Assembly: GCF_013368755.1 (NCBI RefSeq)
Contig: NC_049566.1
Location: 3,162,001-3,226,000, forward strand
Origin: Talaromyces rugulosus
Lineage: Eukaryota; Ascomycota; Eurotiomycetes; Eurotiales; Trichocomaceae
Direction of reading: 5' to 3'
Length of the DNA stretch: 64,000 nucleotides
The translations under genes were made by a program, and so were the position numbers. Below, in pieces: positions 22,379 through 33,538 of the stretch. The notes beneath the pieces are model-generated. The model was not told the DNA's origin, searched no databases, and saw only the letters and a list, made by a program, of their open reading frames with translations. The stretch's first letter is position 1. Each line of letters starts with the position of its first letter.

Positions 22379-24154
22379 ATGGAAGCCAGCTCATCACCCC
22401 ACGGCCTGTTGGAACTGGCCAAGGATACTGCAGCGCAGTATTCGCTATACATCCTGCTCGCCGTGTTATTCTTCTCGTGTCTCGCGAACAGAGCCATCAC
22501 AGGCCTCCAAAGCCAGCTCCAGAGGCCCGCTGCAGACGGCGAGCCGAATCGTCCTCGGAAGCTACCCTATTGGGTTCCGGGCTTGGGACATGCGTTTTCC
22601 TTTGTATGGGGTCATCGCGACTTTTTGCTAAAAGCAGAGTATGTTTTTTTTTCTCCTCCCCGGTTTACTTGAGGAATGTTGAGCATTGATTGGCTGTATA
22701 GGCAAACCATAGATGAGCCTGCTGTGGCGCTGCAGATGGGTTTTCATACACAGAATATGATATACTCCCCCACCATGGCGCAGAAGCTATTCAGCTATAC
22801 AGGGGCCAAATCTGGTGTTTATTCTACAAAAGTAATGGAGAATTTCCTAGGCGATGTTGGTCCCTTTCGCAGGACCAAGCCGGAAATCCTCGAAAAAATT
22901 AATGATACGTTGACGCCAATCAAACAAGATCGGTATCTGGAACAAATCACTTCAAATATAGTTACCTTTCTCCAAAGAGAGACAGCCAACCTAGTCTCGT
23001 TTAGCCGGAGTATTGTTGATCAGTCAATATGGGAACGGAACGCGGCGATTACAGTAGAGGAAGGTAGCAATCCTCCCATTTGCGAAGCAAATATGTTTGC
23101 ATTGATTAGGAGCTTCACTACCTACAGCATTTCTCAAACCTTCATGGGACAGGCTTTCGTGGACTTTCATACAGGCCTTATTGAAGACTTGTGGACATGG
23201 GACCGCGAATTCGTGCGTTTATCTGCTGGCACGCCGAAATGGCTTCCTGTCCCCGGAATATCAGCCGCTTATCCAGCTCGAGAACGCGTCCGGAAGCTTG
23301 TTTCGGTCTTGCAGGCATCCTTCCTGGCCTTGGAAGATGGCCGGGATGCGCCCATGGAGTTCCGCGATCTTGACGATGTCTCGGAGCTGATGCAGACACG
23401 AATGCGACTGTGGAAAACGCTAGGAATCAATATCGCTCTCAGTGCCCGGTTGGACAGCTGGCTGCTTTGGAGGCTGACCAGCGACGTTTCCAAACTGGTC
23501 TTTTGGATGATTTTCCACGTATATTCCGACCCAGACGGTGATCTGCTATCAAAAATCCGAAAAGAAATTGCACCATTTGCGAAAACCTCCCGTCTCGGGC
23601 CGAAAGAGACGGGACTCCCATTCATGGAGCCGCCTAGGGTTTCAATGGATTTTGAAGGCCTTCTCCGGTCATGCCCTCTCTTGAAAGCAACCTATGCTGA
23701 AACTACACGCTTAAACACGAACCCAATTTCATACCGGCAACTCACGACTGACCTGGTCTTGACCGAATCCGACAAAGAAGCGACTCTCTACGGCGCAAAG
23801 GAACCGCGATCCTACCAGTTTCGTCGCGGAGATATCCTTGGAGTCCCCTGCGGTGCTCACCACATAGACCCAGTTTACTATCCCAATACGCAAAAGTTCG
23901 ACCCAGAACGCTTCATTTCGACAGACTCTGGGAAGGAGGCTGTTGACTGGCGAACGGTCTTGCCATTTGGCGGCGACGACACTTTTGCAGCTTTCACTGA
24001 GCGCCAGGTATTAGCCTTTTTTGTCTCGGTTGTTTCTCTCTGGGATATTGAGCCTGTCAGCCCCGCGGGTTGGAAACATCCGGGCCATAAGCTGTCGGCA
24101 AATGCTTACAATATTTCTCGCGATTTGCGAGTACGTTTGAAACATCGTATATAG
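22379..24154 (+). CDS. Cytochrome P450-like protein lacking the heme-ligand cysteine
   Basis: Model: join(22379..22638, 22702..24154), 570 residues, a normal microsomal P450 length. An N-terminal membrane anchor (YSLYILLAVLFFSCLA) and a KLPYWVPGLGHAFSF hinge are present. So are the K-helix ETTR (ExxR, about residue 419), the aromatic region FDPERFI (about 486) and a C-terminal LWDIEP segment, all P450 features. At the heme loop the protein reads PFGGDDTFAAFTERQVLAFF. Compared with the general FxxGxxxCxG pattern, the cysteine and the following Gly are missing and the loop looks about three residues short. The surrounding DNA shows no frameshift or intron that would restore it. Fold and membrane location are confident, but ordinary monooxygenase activity is doubtful. 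Overall layout resembles the CYP7/CYP8-like group rather than typical detoxification P450s. Confidence 0.85.
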
Positions 24155-24670
24155 TCGAGTATGTCTAGGTTCTTGTACGATAACACTTGCATAGCTGGGA
24201 CTTGATAGAAACTACGGCGTTGAAATGAATTCTGTTTCCTCGAGCGGGCTTCAATGCATAACATTTCAAGCATGTGTATATGTAGCAAATTAGATTCTAG
24301 TCAGGATCATTAGGCCTCGTCGTTTAGGATCCCCGTCAGTTTGAGTTCTCCATTAAATCGAGACGTTTCGACACAAGTGTTGGGTGTCCCAAGTATGATA
24401 CTGTGTGGCCTCAACAATTGATTGCTGGGGTGCCCTCCCATGTACAGACTTTTACATATGTATGTACATGTGCATAATTGAAGGCAATGCAGACGGAGAT
24501 GTGCCGCCTGTGCTTGGGCTTACCTTCCAGAAACGGCAACATTTACGGACAAAAATCCGAAAACGCGGAGGCGATCCGTTCTCCACACCAAAACGACTAT
24601 ATACATGGCGACATCGTCTTGCTCGGATTATTACTACAAAACATGAAACTCTCTGCAACACAGACACAAA
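24155..24670. other. Intergenic between P450-like and IlvD-like genes
   Basis: 516 bp, tandem orientation. Short overlapping ORFs here have no recognisable content. The last 90 bp are the likely leader of the dehydratase gene. Confidence 0.5.
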
Positions 24671-26595
24671 ATGTCTCTCCAAAACGACAACGATAGCCGA
24701 CCCCCCAATGCCGAGGACGATTATGACCTGAACAAGGCCATCGCGTCCCGCTCAGGATTGCGCCAGGGCCTGACCTCATACGGAGATGCCCATTTTTCTC
24801 TCTTTCTACGCAAAGTCTTCATCAAGGCCCTCGGGTACACAGACGATGCGCTGTCTCGGCCAATTATTGGTATTATCAATACCTATTCTAGCTATAACCC
24901 TTGTCACGCCAACGTGCCCCAGCTCATCGAGGCCGCCAAGCGGGGTGTGCAGTTGCATGGTGGGCTGGCCATTGATTTTCCGACCATTACGCTGCACGAG
25001 TCTTTTGCTCATCCGACAAGCATGTTTTTGAGGAATCTGATGAGTATGGATACCGAAGAGATGATCCGTGCTCAGCCAATGGATGCTTGTATAATGATAG
25101 GGGGTGAATTCTTTCCATCTATTATCTTAGAGTAGAGTTGGCTGACTGAGTAGGTTGTGACAAGACTGTTCCGGCGCAACTCATGGGCGGCATTTCGGCA
25201 AATAAGCCAGTTCTCCCCCTCATCACTGGTCCGATGATGCCTGGAAGTCATCGAGGAGAAAGATTAGGTGCTTGCACTGACTGTAGGAACAATTGGGCGG
25301 CCTACAGAGCCGGACAAATTGATATGGAAGATATCAGTGCCATCAATGAAGAGTTAGCCCCTACAGTAAGTCCAGACCAACATTAAAGCGAAAAAAAAAC
25401 AAAAAAAACTGACTGGCGAAAGTCCGGGACCTGCGGCGTCATGGGAACAGCAAGTACTATGGCCTGCGTCACTGCTGCTCTAGGTATGATGCCACTGAAG
25501 GGCGCCTCCGCCCCTGCTGTATCATCCGGACGACTACGCATTGCCGAAGAGACAGGTGCAAATGCCGTCTCTGTAGCTCAGGCCAAACGCACGCCGCAAG
25601 AAGTTCTCTCCAAAGAATCTTTCTTGAATGCAATCACCGTCCTCCAAGCCATAGGCGGATCAACGAATGCCGTAGTCCATATTTTGGCTATCGCAAACCG
25701 GCATCCAGAATTTCAAGGCGAAATCACGCTCCAGACATTTGATGATATTGGTCGAAAGACACCTTTGCTCATCGACCTGAAACCTAGCGGAGATAATTAC
25801 ATGACCGACTTCCACAATGCTGGTGGTATGTTGGCCCTACTGCACACCCTTCGACCACTGCTCCACTTGAACGCCATGACCATATCTGGAAAAACTCTTG
25901 GTCAGCTTCTCGATGAGTCTCCCTTTCGGTCATTCCAGTCTTCTCAAGAAATCATCAGACCTATCTCCAACCCGCTCTATCCATCCTCATCGCTCGTGGT
26001 TCTCAGGGGAAATATTGCTCCTAATGGAGCCGTCATGAAGGCCTCGGCATCCAAGGACCGCTCGCTATTGAAACATTCCGGACCTGCTGTTGTCTTTGAA
26101 AACAGCGCAGACCTAGCAAAGCGAATCGACGACCCCGATCTTCCCGTGACAAAAGACTCGGTGTTGGTTTTGAAGAGTATCGGCCCAGTGGGAAATCCCG
26201 GAATGCCTGAAGCAGGTCTAATCCCACTACCGCGAAAGCTCGGGTCTCTTGGAGTCACAGACATGTTGCGTCTCTCCGACGGAAGAATGTCTGGCACAGC
26301 TGGAGGCACCATCGTGCTTCACATCTCACCAGAATCGGCTCTCCAAGAGTCGCCGTACGGCATTGTCCGCACAGGCGATATAATTACTTGTGACGTGGAA
26401 GCTAGAAAGCTTCAATTGGAAGTTTCAGATGAAGAGATTCAGCAAAGAATTGCAGAACGAAAGGCGAATGTCAGCATTGAAACCCCAGACAAGAGTACTC
26501 GACGAGGGTATCGAGCTCTGTATACTCGATCTGTCAACCAAGCAGAAGAGGGTGCTGATTTTGATTTCCTGACTGCGAATGGCGCGAATTGGTAG
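24671..26595 (+). CDS. IlvD/EDD-family dehydratase, probably cytosolic
   Basis: Model: join(24671..25103, 25154..25365, 25423..26595), 605 residues. The IlvD/EDD family removes water from dihydroxy acids or sugar acids using an Fe-S cluster. The three cluster cysteines are visible: NPCHANV (C78), GGCDKTVPAQLMG (C146, codon split by intron 1) and SGTCGVMGTASTMA (C219). Downstream are GGSTNAVVHILAIA, GDNYMTDFHNAGG and LSDGRMSGTAGG, all family signatures. The N-terminus (MSLQNDNDSRPPNAEDDYD) is acidic and has no presequence, unlike the mitochondrial enzyme of valine/isoleucine synthesis. The stretch MFLRNLMSMDTEEMIR is reminiscent of pentonate/sugar-acid dehydratases. Substrate cannot be assigned from sequence alone. 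It is the neighbour of the P450-like gene on the same strand. Confidence 0.9.
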
Positions 26596-26896
26596 TTATA
26601 TTTAATATATCGCACGTACAAGATATTACAAATAGAAAATTACCAGTTCTCTGATGGTTGTACCCCAGCCCTAGGCCCTAGGCCCTATTTGGCCGCCGCA
26701 GTGGGCTAGTCCCGCGCGACGCGTCTCCCGGCAGCAATTAACGCGTTCCGAGGATCATCAATTATTGATGCGCTCCAAGTTGCGACAATCGAAACCAGAT
26801 CATTGCGACCCCGCCAACCAATTCAATTGTCTCAACCTGTCGGGTTCCAAAATTTCTTTACCTCTATACGGGGAACACCTGACTCTCGAAATACAC
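26596..26896. other. Short tandem intergenic, promoter of sepB
   Basis: 301 bp. Contains an ACGCGTCTCC stretch with an ACGCG(T) word at 26719 and a second ACGCGT at 26741. ACGCGT is the MluI cell-cycle box bound by MBF in yeast G1/S promoters, which would suit a replication factor gene. No ORF. Confidence 0.45.
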
Positions 26897-29793
26897 ATGA
26901 CCTCTGAAGCTATCCGGCCAAGGGGGAGGCCAGCCCGTACGTATTCGAAACCCAGAGTTTCCTGTATGGAAATACAGTGTTGACCACCATCGCTTTTCCA
27001 GATACCCCCGGGACGACAATCCTCACATACACACCAGATGGCAGACGCGTGATAACTGCCGGCTCAAACTCCGCTATTCGGGTGTACAACATCGGACAAG
27101 ATGGCGAGCCAAAAACAATCGACGAAGGCGTGGAGGCCCATTTTGGAATTGCCGCAACAGTGAACTATCCTGCCTAGTTGATATATATTGCAGCAGTGCT
27201 AATTTTATCTGGCTAGAACGATGCATTTATCATGGGCGCAGAAGACGGCACGGTTTGGCGCTACGACATCGAATCTGGGAAAATGGAAAAGCTCCTTGTG
27301 CGCTGTGCCCTACCGGTTCGCGATCTTGCTATATCACATGATGGGGAGTGGATTGCTGTTGCGAGCGAGTGAGTTTTCTACCGGGACTTGTTAACATGGA
27401 GATTAGCTGACAAACTGTGAAGCGAACTTACTGTGAAGATTGTCAACACGGACGACATGACCAATGTGAAGTATCTCCGAGAGCAGACAAAAGGGTCGAA
27501 ACACGTAACTTTTGACCAAACCGGCCGGTTTGTTGCAGTTTCATGCACAGATGGGATTCTATACATTTATTCAGTGGCATCTGAAGAGCCACAGCTGGTA
27601 CGAAAGCTGGACGGCGCTATAAGACGACTCGAGGCAGAAGACGAAGCCACTTCACGAGCAGTATGGCATCCAGATGGTACGGCTCTGGCTTTGGCCCAGG
27701 CTACCCGTGATATTGCAATTTTCTCAACTTCGGACTGGAGCCCGCAAAAATCTTTTACTTCTGGACACAACGGCGACATCACAGCTCTCGAATGGTCCCC
27801 CAATGGAGCGCTCCTGGCAACAGCTGGCTCGGATGGACAGATCCTGCTCTGGGAGACTAGCACTCAGAACATTTTGAAGCGATATGATTTCTCGAATGTG
27901 ATCAATCTCTCGTGGCACCCTAGTAGAAACTTGTTATCTTTCACCTCATCAGATGGTGAGCTCTTTATTCACGAAGATTTTGTGCCGGGAGAATACTTGT
28001 CCATCCTTCAGAAACAGACGGAATCTGCTTTACGAGGTGGCCCGCTAGGAGAAACATCAGGAAATGTCAGAAAACCCATGGTCAACAGGCCCAAGCCTGG
28101 AGGAGAGAATCGGCCCAGAAGAGGTGGTTCCCCCGATTCTTTGGATGATCTTCTTGGACTAGATGATGCGGATGATTTCGTGGAAGACGATGATGGTGCT
28201 GGCTATACGGAAGACGTTGATATGAATGGCTTCGGCAAGCGCACTAATGGACATTTGGATGGGCCTGAAGGTCGGGAGCAGAAGCGCTTGGCTTCCTACT
28301 GGGAGCCTACCGTCCATGCTCCGTTTCAACCAGGAAGCACCCCTTGGAAAGGAAACCGATGTTACCTTTGTATGTTGTTATCTTTCTTGACATTGGATTG
28401 TCGTTGCTAACTTTGCTAGGTTTGAATTTGACTGGAGCGGTGTGGACAGTGGACCAGGAATCTCACAACACGGTCACTGTGGATTTCTATGATAATGAAC
28501 TGCACAGGAATTTCCACTTTACAGACCCTTATCGCTATGATAAAGCATGTCTCAGTAAGTTTGAGATGCTAATTGGCTTCGACTAGCGCTGATACACGAA
28601 TTATAGATGATAACGGGACGCTTTTTGCTTCGCCTCCAGGAGATGGTCCCGCAACCATTTACTATCGTCCTCACGAAACTTGGACAACTCGAGGAGATTG
28701 GCGGACTCAATTGCCTCCGGGAGAGACGGTGAAAGGTGAGAATCTAGAAAGATGTATATGTTTGTTTGGCTAACGCCGGTATTAGCAATTGCATTGAGCG
28801 AGTCCTACATTGTTGCTTTGACATCTGCAAATTACATACGCATCTATACACTCTACGGAACACCATTCCGCGTCTACAGACAAAAGAGCTCGGCGGTGAC
28901 GTGTGCAGCATGGCGAGATTATGTCTTTACGATTGGAAATGGACCTGTCGGCCCTAGTGGATTCTCGTCAATGACCTATTCGATTGAAAATGTCAAACGC
29001 GACGAGATCTGCCAAAATGAAGATATCGTGGCAATAAAAGAAGGCGAAGAGCTGAAAAATGTGTTTTTCTCTGATGCTGGCGTAAGTCTTTTAGTCATGT
29101 GTTCAAATTTCCAATGCTAAGTCGTCTTAGGATCCTTGCATTTATGACTCGGAAGGAGTTCTCTTGGTGTTGCAACACTGGAGGACTCCCGGCCAGGCTC
29201 GATGGGTCCCACTGCTCGACACCAAGCTTCTTGACCGATTGTCCAAAGGCCGTAAAGATGAGGCATATTGGCCTGTGGCTGTGGCACAGGACAAGTTCCA
29301 TTGCATCATCCTCAAGGGTGGAGAATCTCATCCGTACTTCCCCAGACCGCTTCTGAGCGAGTTCGATTTCAAGATCCCGGTCTCGACCGCACCACCTCCC
29401 AAGACCGACGACACGGAAGCAGATTCAGATGCTCGAAATGATGCCCTGAGATTCGAGGAATCATTTGTCCGCGAGAACCTATTCCTCAGTCTGTTCCAGG
29501 ATCTCATATCCACGACAAACGCCACTCGCAACCAGCGTGCCGAACTCGCGCGGAAAGAAATCGAGCTCGACAAGATTCTCTTGCAAATGCTTGCCGTTGA
29601 GTGCCGAGAAGGCGAGGATCGTGGCATGAAGGCCCTCGAACTGGCGGAAATGATGCACGATCGCAGCGGTAAGATGCTCGAAGCCGCGGCCAAGGTGGCG
29701 CAGAGATATGACCGATCCATCCTTGAAGACAAGATCCGAGATGTGGCTGAGCGGCGGCTCATGGGTATGGATGAAGATGATGAACTTGCTTGA
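26897..29793 (+). CDS. sepB: SepB/CTF4 (AND-1) replisome WD40 protein, eight exons
   Basis: Model: join(26897..26936, 27002..27159, 27217..27368, 27423..28369, 28420..28554, 28607..28735, 28786..29081, 29131..29793), 839 residues. The Ctf4/AND-1 trimer couples the CMG helicase to polymerase alpha and supports sister-chromatid cohesion; A. nidulans SepB is the fungal orthologue. N-terminal WD repeats are clear (LTYTPDGRRVITAGSNSAIR; ITALEWSPNGALLATAGSDG). They are followed by an acidic linker (LDDLLGLDDADDFVEDDD) and the SepB-type second propeller (TGAVWTVDQESHNTVTVDF; VTCAAWRDYVFTIGNGPVG). The C-terminal helical domain includes LARKEIELDKILLQMLAVE. All eight exons join in frame. Its 301-bp promoter contains two MCB-like words. 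Confidence 0.95.
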
Positions 29794-30093
29794 GTGATGA
29801 CATTATGAAGGGGTTTTTGGGCTTTGTTCGTGCTGGATCAAGTTTATCAATGATTGGTTTTTTGTAGATACTTTAGTTGATTCAAGAGAAATTCAATTTA
29901 TACTGGTTGGTGTATAGGATCAGAGCCTAGAGCCTGATTGGCTCGCCCTAGCTCCGGCCTCTGCCCCACTGTAAACAATGCAGCCTTGATTAAATGCTAT
30001 CTATCCGATGCACACTGACACAACAACATCAACCTCTTTTTACTTCTCGAAGACAATTCTCCTTGGAAGCGCCTGACCAAAAACACACCCAAA

Positions 30094-30529
30094 ATGGTCG
30101 TGACGCAGAAACTATACCCCCGCGCGACAGTGAAGCGCATAGTCAAAGCGCACGCGGGTCGCAACATCAGCAAGCACACAGATGTCCTGGTATGGCTTTC
30201 GTTTACACGTGTGTTGGTAATGTGTATACTAACTAATCTATGTCTGAAGGTGTTTCTAGATTATATGCTATTCATGCAAGAGTGAGCTCTTCTTTCTGAG
30301 AAACAAGAACAGAGTACGAACAGGCGACTGATCACAATTGCGACAACCCCGACAGACTCATGCGCGAAGCGTCCATTCGATCGAGGAAATCCGGCGAGAA
30401 AAACGTTTCGGCGAGGAGTATTCGCAAAGTCACCGAGGTGCGTTCTTTTCTCTCTTGTCCCACAATCGACCTGACCGTGTTGACCGTGTTTGTTCAAACA
30501 GACTACCTTGCGGAAGATGAGGGGGTGAT
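30094..30529 (+). CDS. CENPW: CENP-W/WIP1-like centromere histone-fold protein, four exons
   Basis: Model: join(30094..30189, 30250..30281, 30356..30437, 30503..30529), 78 residues. The whole protein is one histone fold: basic N-helix (LYPRATVKRIVKAH), central long helix (VLVFLDYMLFMQELMREAS) and a short C-terminal helix (NVSARSIRKVTETTLRKMRG). That size and pattern match CENP-W, the partner of CENP-T in the CCAN of the kinetochore. Exon 2 is 32 nt and the last exon is 27 nt including the stop, so no exon alone looks like a gene. The protein is strongly basic, as a DNA-binding histone-fold should be. It lies 300 bp downstream of sepB on the same strand. An alternative is another small histone-fold protein (CENP-S/X type), but the length and motifs fit CENP-W better. 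Confidence 0.82.
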
Positions 30530-31141
30530 TATATTGTGCAATGGCTTGTGTTACGGCGTTTTGGGACCTGGGAATATATATATATACATATCGGGAAACT
30601 AGGGGAGGCGTTGTTATATCTTCAAAGGGCGTGATTTTCATTGAACCTTGCGTATGGCGTTCTCCTTGAAGTGATTGTTGCGAATTGCGATACCCTTGGC
30701 TATTATTATGAATTAGTTTGTCGCCGGACTCGGTGCGAACACGAAATGAGCGTACGCTGAACGTTGCTCGTATAAAGAAATTGTTTTACCATGTCAAAGT
30801 AGAAAATAATCCTAATAATAATTGCCTGAACTACCTGTCGAGGTGGCAGCCTTGCAGGCGGCACGCGACACGGGAAGCTCTGCCCGGGTGCGGCAGAAAC
30901 GGCGACGATTCCATTGTTTCGACCGACTTCCAACTCTTTTCGCCTCGCATCTCCACCTTCTCTCCACTCCCAGCTTCTCGGCCATTATCCAAGACCTGTG
31001 CAACAAGCTTCCCCGGATTGCTCTTCTCTTTTCCATCTCTTTAATCATCTTTTCCATCTTCTTGGACCCTCAATACCCAATCGAACCAATCATTCCCCAC
31101 GCCACCAAGAGCCTCGAGCTACTTAGTTACCACCTCCCATC
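30530..31141. other. Tandem intergenic, CENP-W-like to YAG7-like
   Basis: About 610 bp. The left part has AT repeats (TATATATATACATAT near 30577); the right part is a CT-rich leader of the next gene. No supported ORF. Confidence 0.5.
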
Positions 31142-32622
31142 ATGTCGGCAGTCCCTGTAAACAGCAACCCCCCTTCAAAGTCCGAGTCCAAGTCGTCCAA
31201 GAAGAAGCGTGCGAAGGCTGAACTTTCCACCAATGTGTCCGAATCGACCCCCTCGATCCCCGATGTGGACTCGAAGCAGGAGCCTTCTGTCAACGGTGTG
31301 AGCGACGAGGCTGAGGGCTCGCTCTTCAAAGAGCTTCAGAAGTGAGAAACCAAAATAGCGTTGCTTTTATTTCTCTTTGACTTTGCATCTAATCGACTGA
31401 GTACAGGCACTTGCGCAATGCTACGAAGAAACTCGTACGTCGCCCATCTTTACAACCCACATACTCCTAAACATTTGGCCGTCGACTAATATTTCGCTTC
31501 TGTAGAGTGCAACCGCTAAAGTCGATAGCATAATCGCACAATACCCCGGCAAATCCCTCGATGAATTGGTCGCGGAGAAGAAAATCAATGCCGACCAGAA
31601 AGCTCAGGCTTTGAAGAAACCGTCTTTGCAGGCGCAGGTCGCTCAGATCGAAGAGCAAATCGCACAGTACAAGCAATTTGCATCGCACTACGAGGAGCGC
31701 CTTGTCAGCCAAAAGACTGCTTTGGAAACTGCGCACAAGGAAGAGATTCAAGCAATTCAGCAAAAGGCTGTCGCCGAAGCTAAGGAGTCTCAAGAGAGCA
31801 AGCTCCGATCTCAACTACTCACTTTGAGTCAATTCCTGCGGACTGCGGCTTCCTTCAGACATGAACCTGATGAAGCAGCTGCCGATAGCCCGGCTTTTGA
31901 AGGCGTTTTGTTTCAGATCTACGGTGGTAACAAAGACGCCGTCGATTCGATGGTCAAGCTCATCAATGGTGCCGATGACAAGGTTGTGGGTGTTGATGAG
32001 CAGCCTCTGGATATATCTTGTAAGTTTATTGTGCTACTTTTATCTTTTATGGCTGTGCTGACTAGATACCGCAAAAGATGCCCGTGTGAAGCAGGTGTCA
32101 GAAGAACGATCGCCCCCAGTTCCAGAAACAGCATGGACTGAAGGGGCTCAAGCCGAGTCATCGTCAGACCCTACTATCGCCAACGCTGGTCTTACCGAGC
32201 TCCAAGCTACCACTGTTGCTGCCACTGTAGATGGTAATAGCTTCGCCGATGGCGCTCCAGCCCAATCCGACGAGCCTGTCTCTGCTGCTCCCTCTCAGGG
32301 TTTGGTAGACGATGCGGCCAACCAAGTAGCCGAGTCTAGCTGGGAACCACAGACCTCTAGCTGGGCAGAGGATGTACCGACTGGCCCCGTACCAACTGCA
32401 GGTAATGACGGCTTCGAACAGGTCGTCCATCACCAGCGGCAAAACAGCGTCCGAGGTGGACGAGGTCGCGGTCGCGGCCGCGGAGACGGATCTCGCGGTC
32501 GTGGTGGACGGGGCGAGTTCAAAGGCAAGGGCCGTGGCCGTGGTGAATTCAAAGGCGGCCGCGGTCGTGGTGGACTTGGTGGCCAGCAAGGAAACCGTGG
32601 TGAAGCCGTCGCAACCCACTAG
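31142..32622 (+). CDS. YAG7-like protein with C-terminal RGG box
   Basis: Model: join(31142..31341, 31407..31434, 31506..32019, 32078..32622), 428 residues. Layout: a Lys/Ser-rich start (SKSESKSSKKKRAKAE), then a helical region with KHLRNATKKLSATAKVDSII and a long Glu/Gln-rich coiled coil (about 110-190). After that comes a small folded segment (FEGVLFQIYGGNKDAVDSMV), a Ser/Pro/Ala-rich linker, and an RGG/RG box (GGRGRGRGRGDGSRGRGG). The N-terminal and coiled-coil parts resemble fungal YAG7 proteins of unknown role; the RGG box suggests RNA or ribonucleoprotein binding and arginine methylation. Function is not known and the family call rests on layout and remembered similarity. Exon 2 is only 28 nt. 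Confidence 0.85.
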
Positions 32623-33538
32623 ACGCCTCATTTATACACCGCGCAATCCACCGAGACGCCGGTATCGACATACTCTGATTGTCATCTAACATTCTGCATG
32701 TTCCGTCCGCTTTGAGTCTTGTGCAACTTTTCCATTACACGCATCGCTCTTCCCGGTCCAAGTTCTCTTTTGCCTTTCCAGCATATTCCTTTGACGACTA
32801 CGGGGTCTATTGGCATCGGTCCCGCCCATAAAAAGAGACGAAGCAGCTTGATGCTGTTTGTCCACAATAAAATGGTTTAATATATGGTACAGCTTTGCGC
32901 TTTCTTTGGCGCGGCAAAAGTTCATATTTTCTTGTCTTTGAGCGTTGCATAGTGTTTGCTTTGGCTGGAATTTCTTATGTCACGCAAAGATTCCCCGTTT
33001 CTTTATTTCTCGTTTTTTTTCTTGAAGGTTGCATTTTCCCGGACCGGAGCTCGTCTTTGATTTCCGTCTCTCTAAATTCGATCATATCAAAAACTGTACA
33101 TCTATTTTTTTTATATCTTATTTTTTTTTTTCCGTGAGGGGCATCAAGGCTGGCGCAGGCAGGGACAGTGGCAGGAAGGGCTCAGGTTCGTGTATTAAGA
33201 ATTTGCTGTAAGACATGGACGAATAGTGGATGGAACATTTACGATTGGACATGAAACCTAGAATGTAGCGCTAAGTTTGGGGTAGAGACTAGTGTCACAG
33301 ATTGATTCCAAATCGCCGACATCAAGCTCAGCTGTAACCCGGCTTTAAGCCGACGAATACGCTTTACGCGCACGTACGGAGTAATTATGCTTGCTTGGAT
33401 ACGCGCGGGCTAGTTGCGTCATGGGTGGCCTCGATAAGCAGCTTATCTGGCAGTGGTTTAAGAACACGAGTTCCCGACAACAACAACAAAACAACACCAA
33501 TTGATCCAGGTTGCACACTACAATCGCTAAAAAAAAAT
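32623..33538. other. Intergenic, YAG7-like 3' UTR and MFS promoter
   Basis: About 920 bp. T-rich (runs of 7-11 T near 33010-33130). No ORF with recognisable content, no repeat beyond T tracts. Confidence 0.5.
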
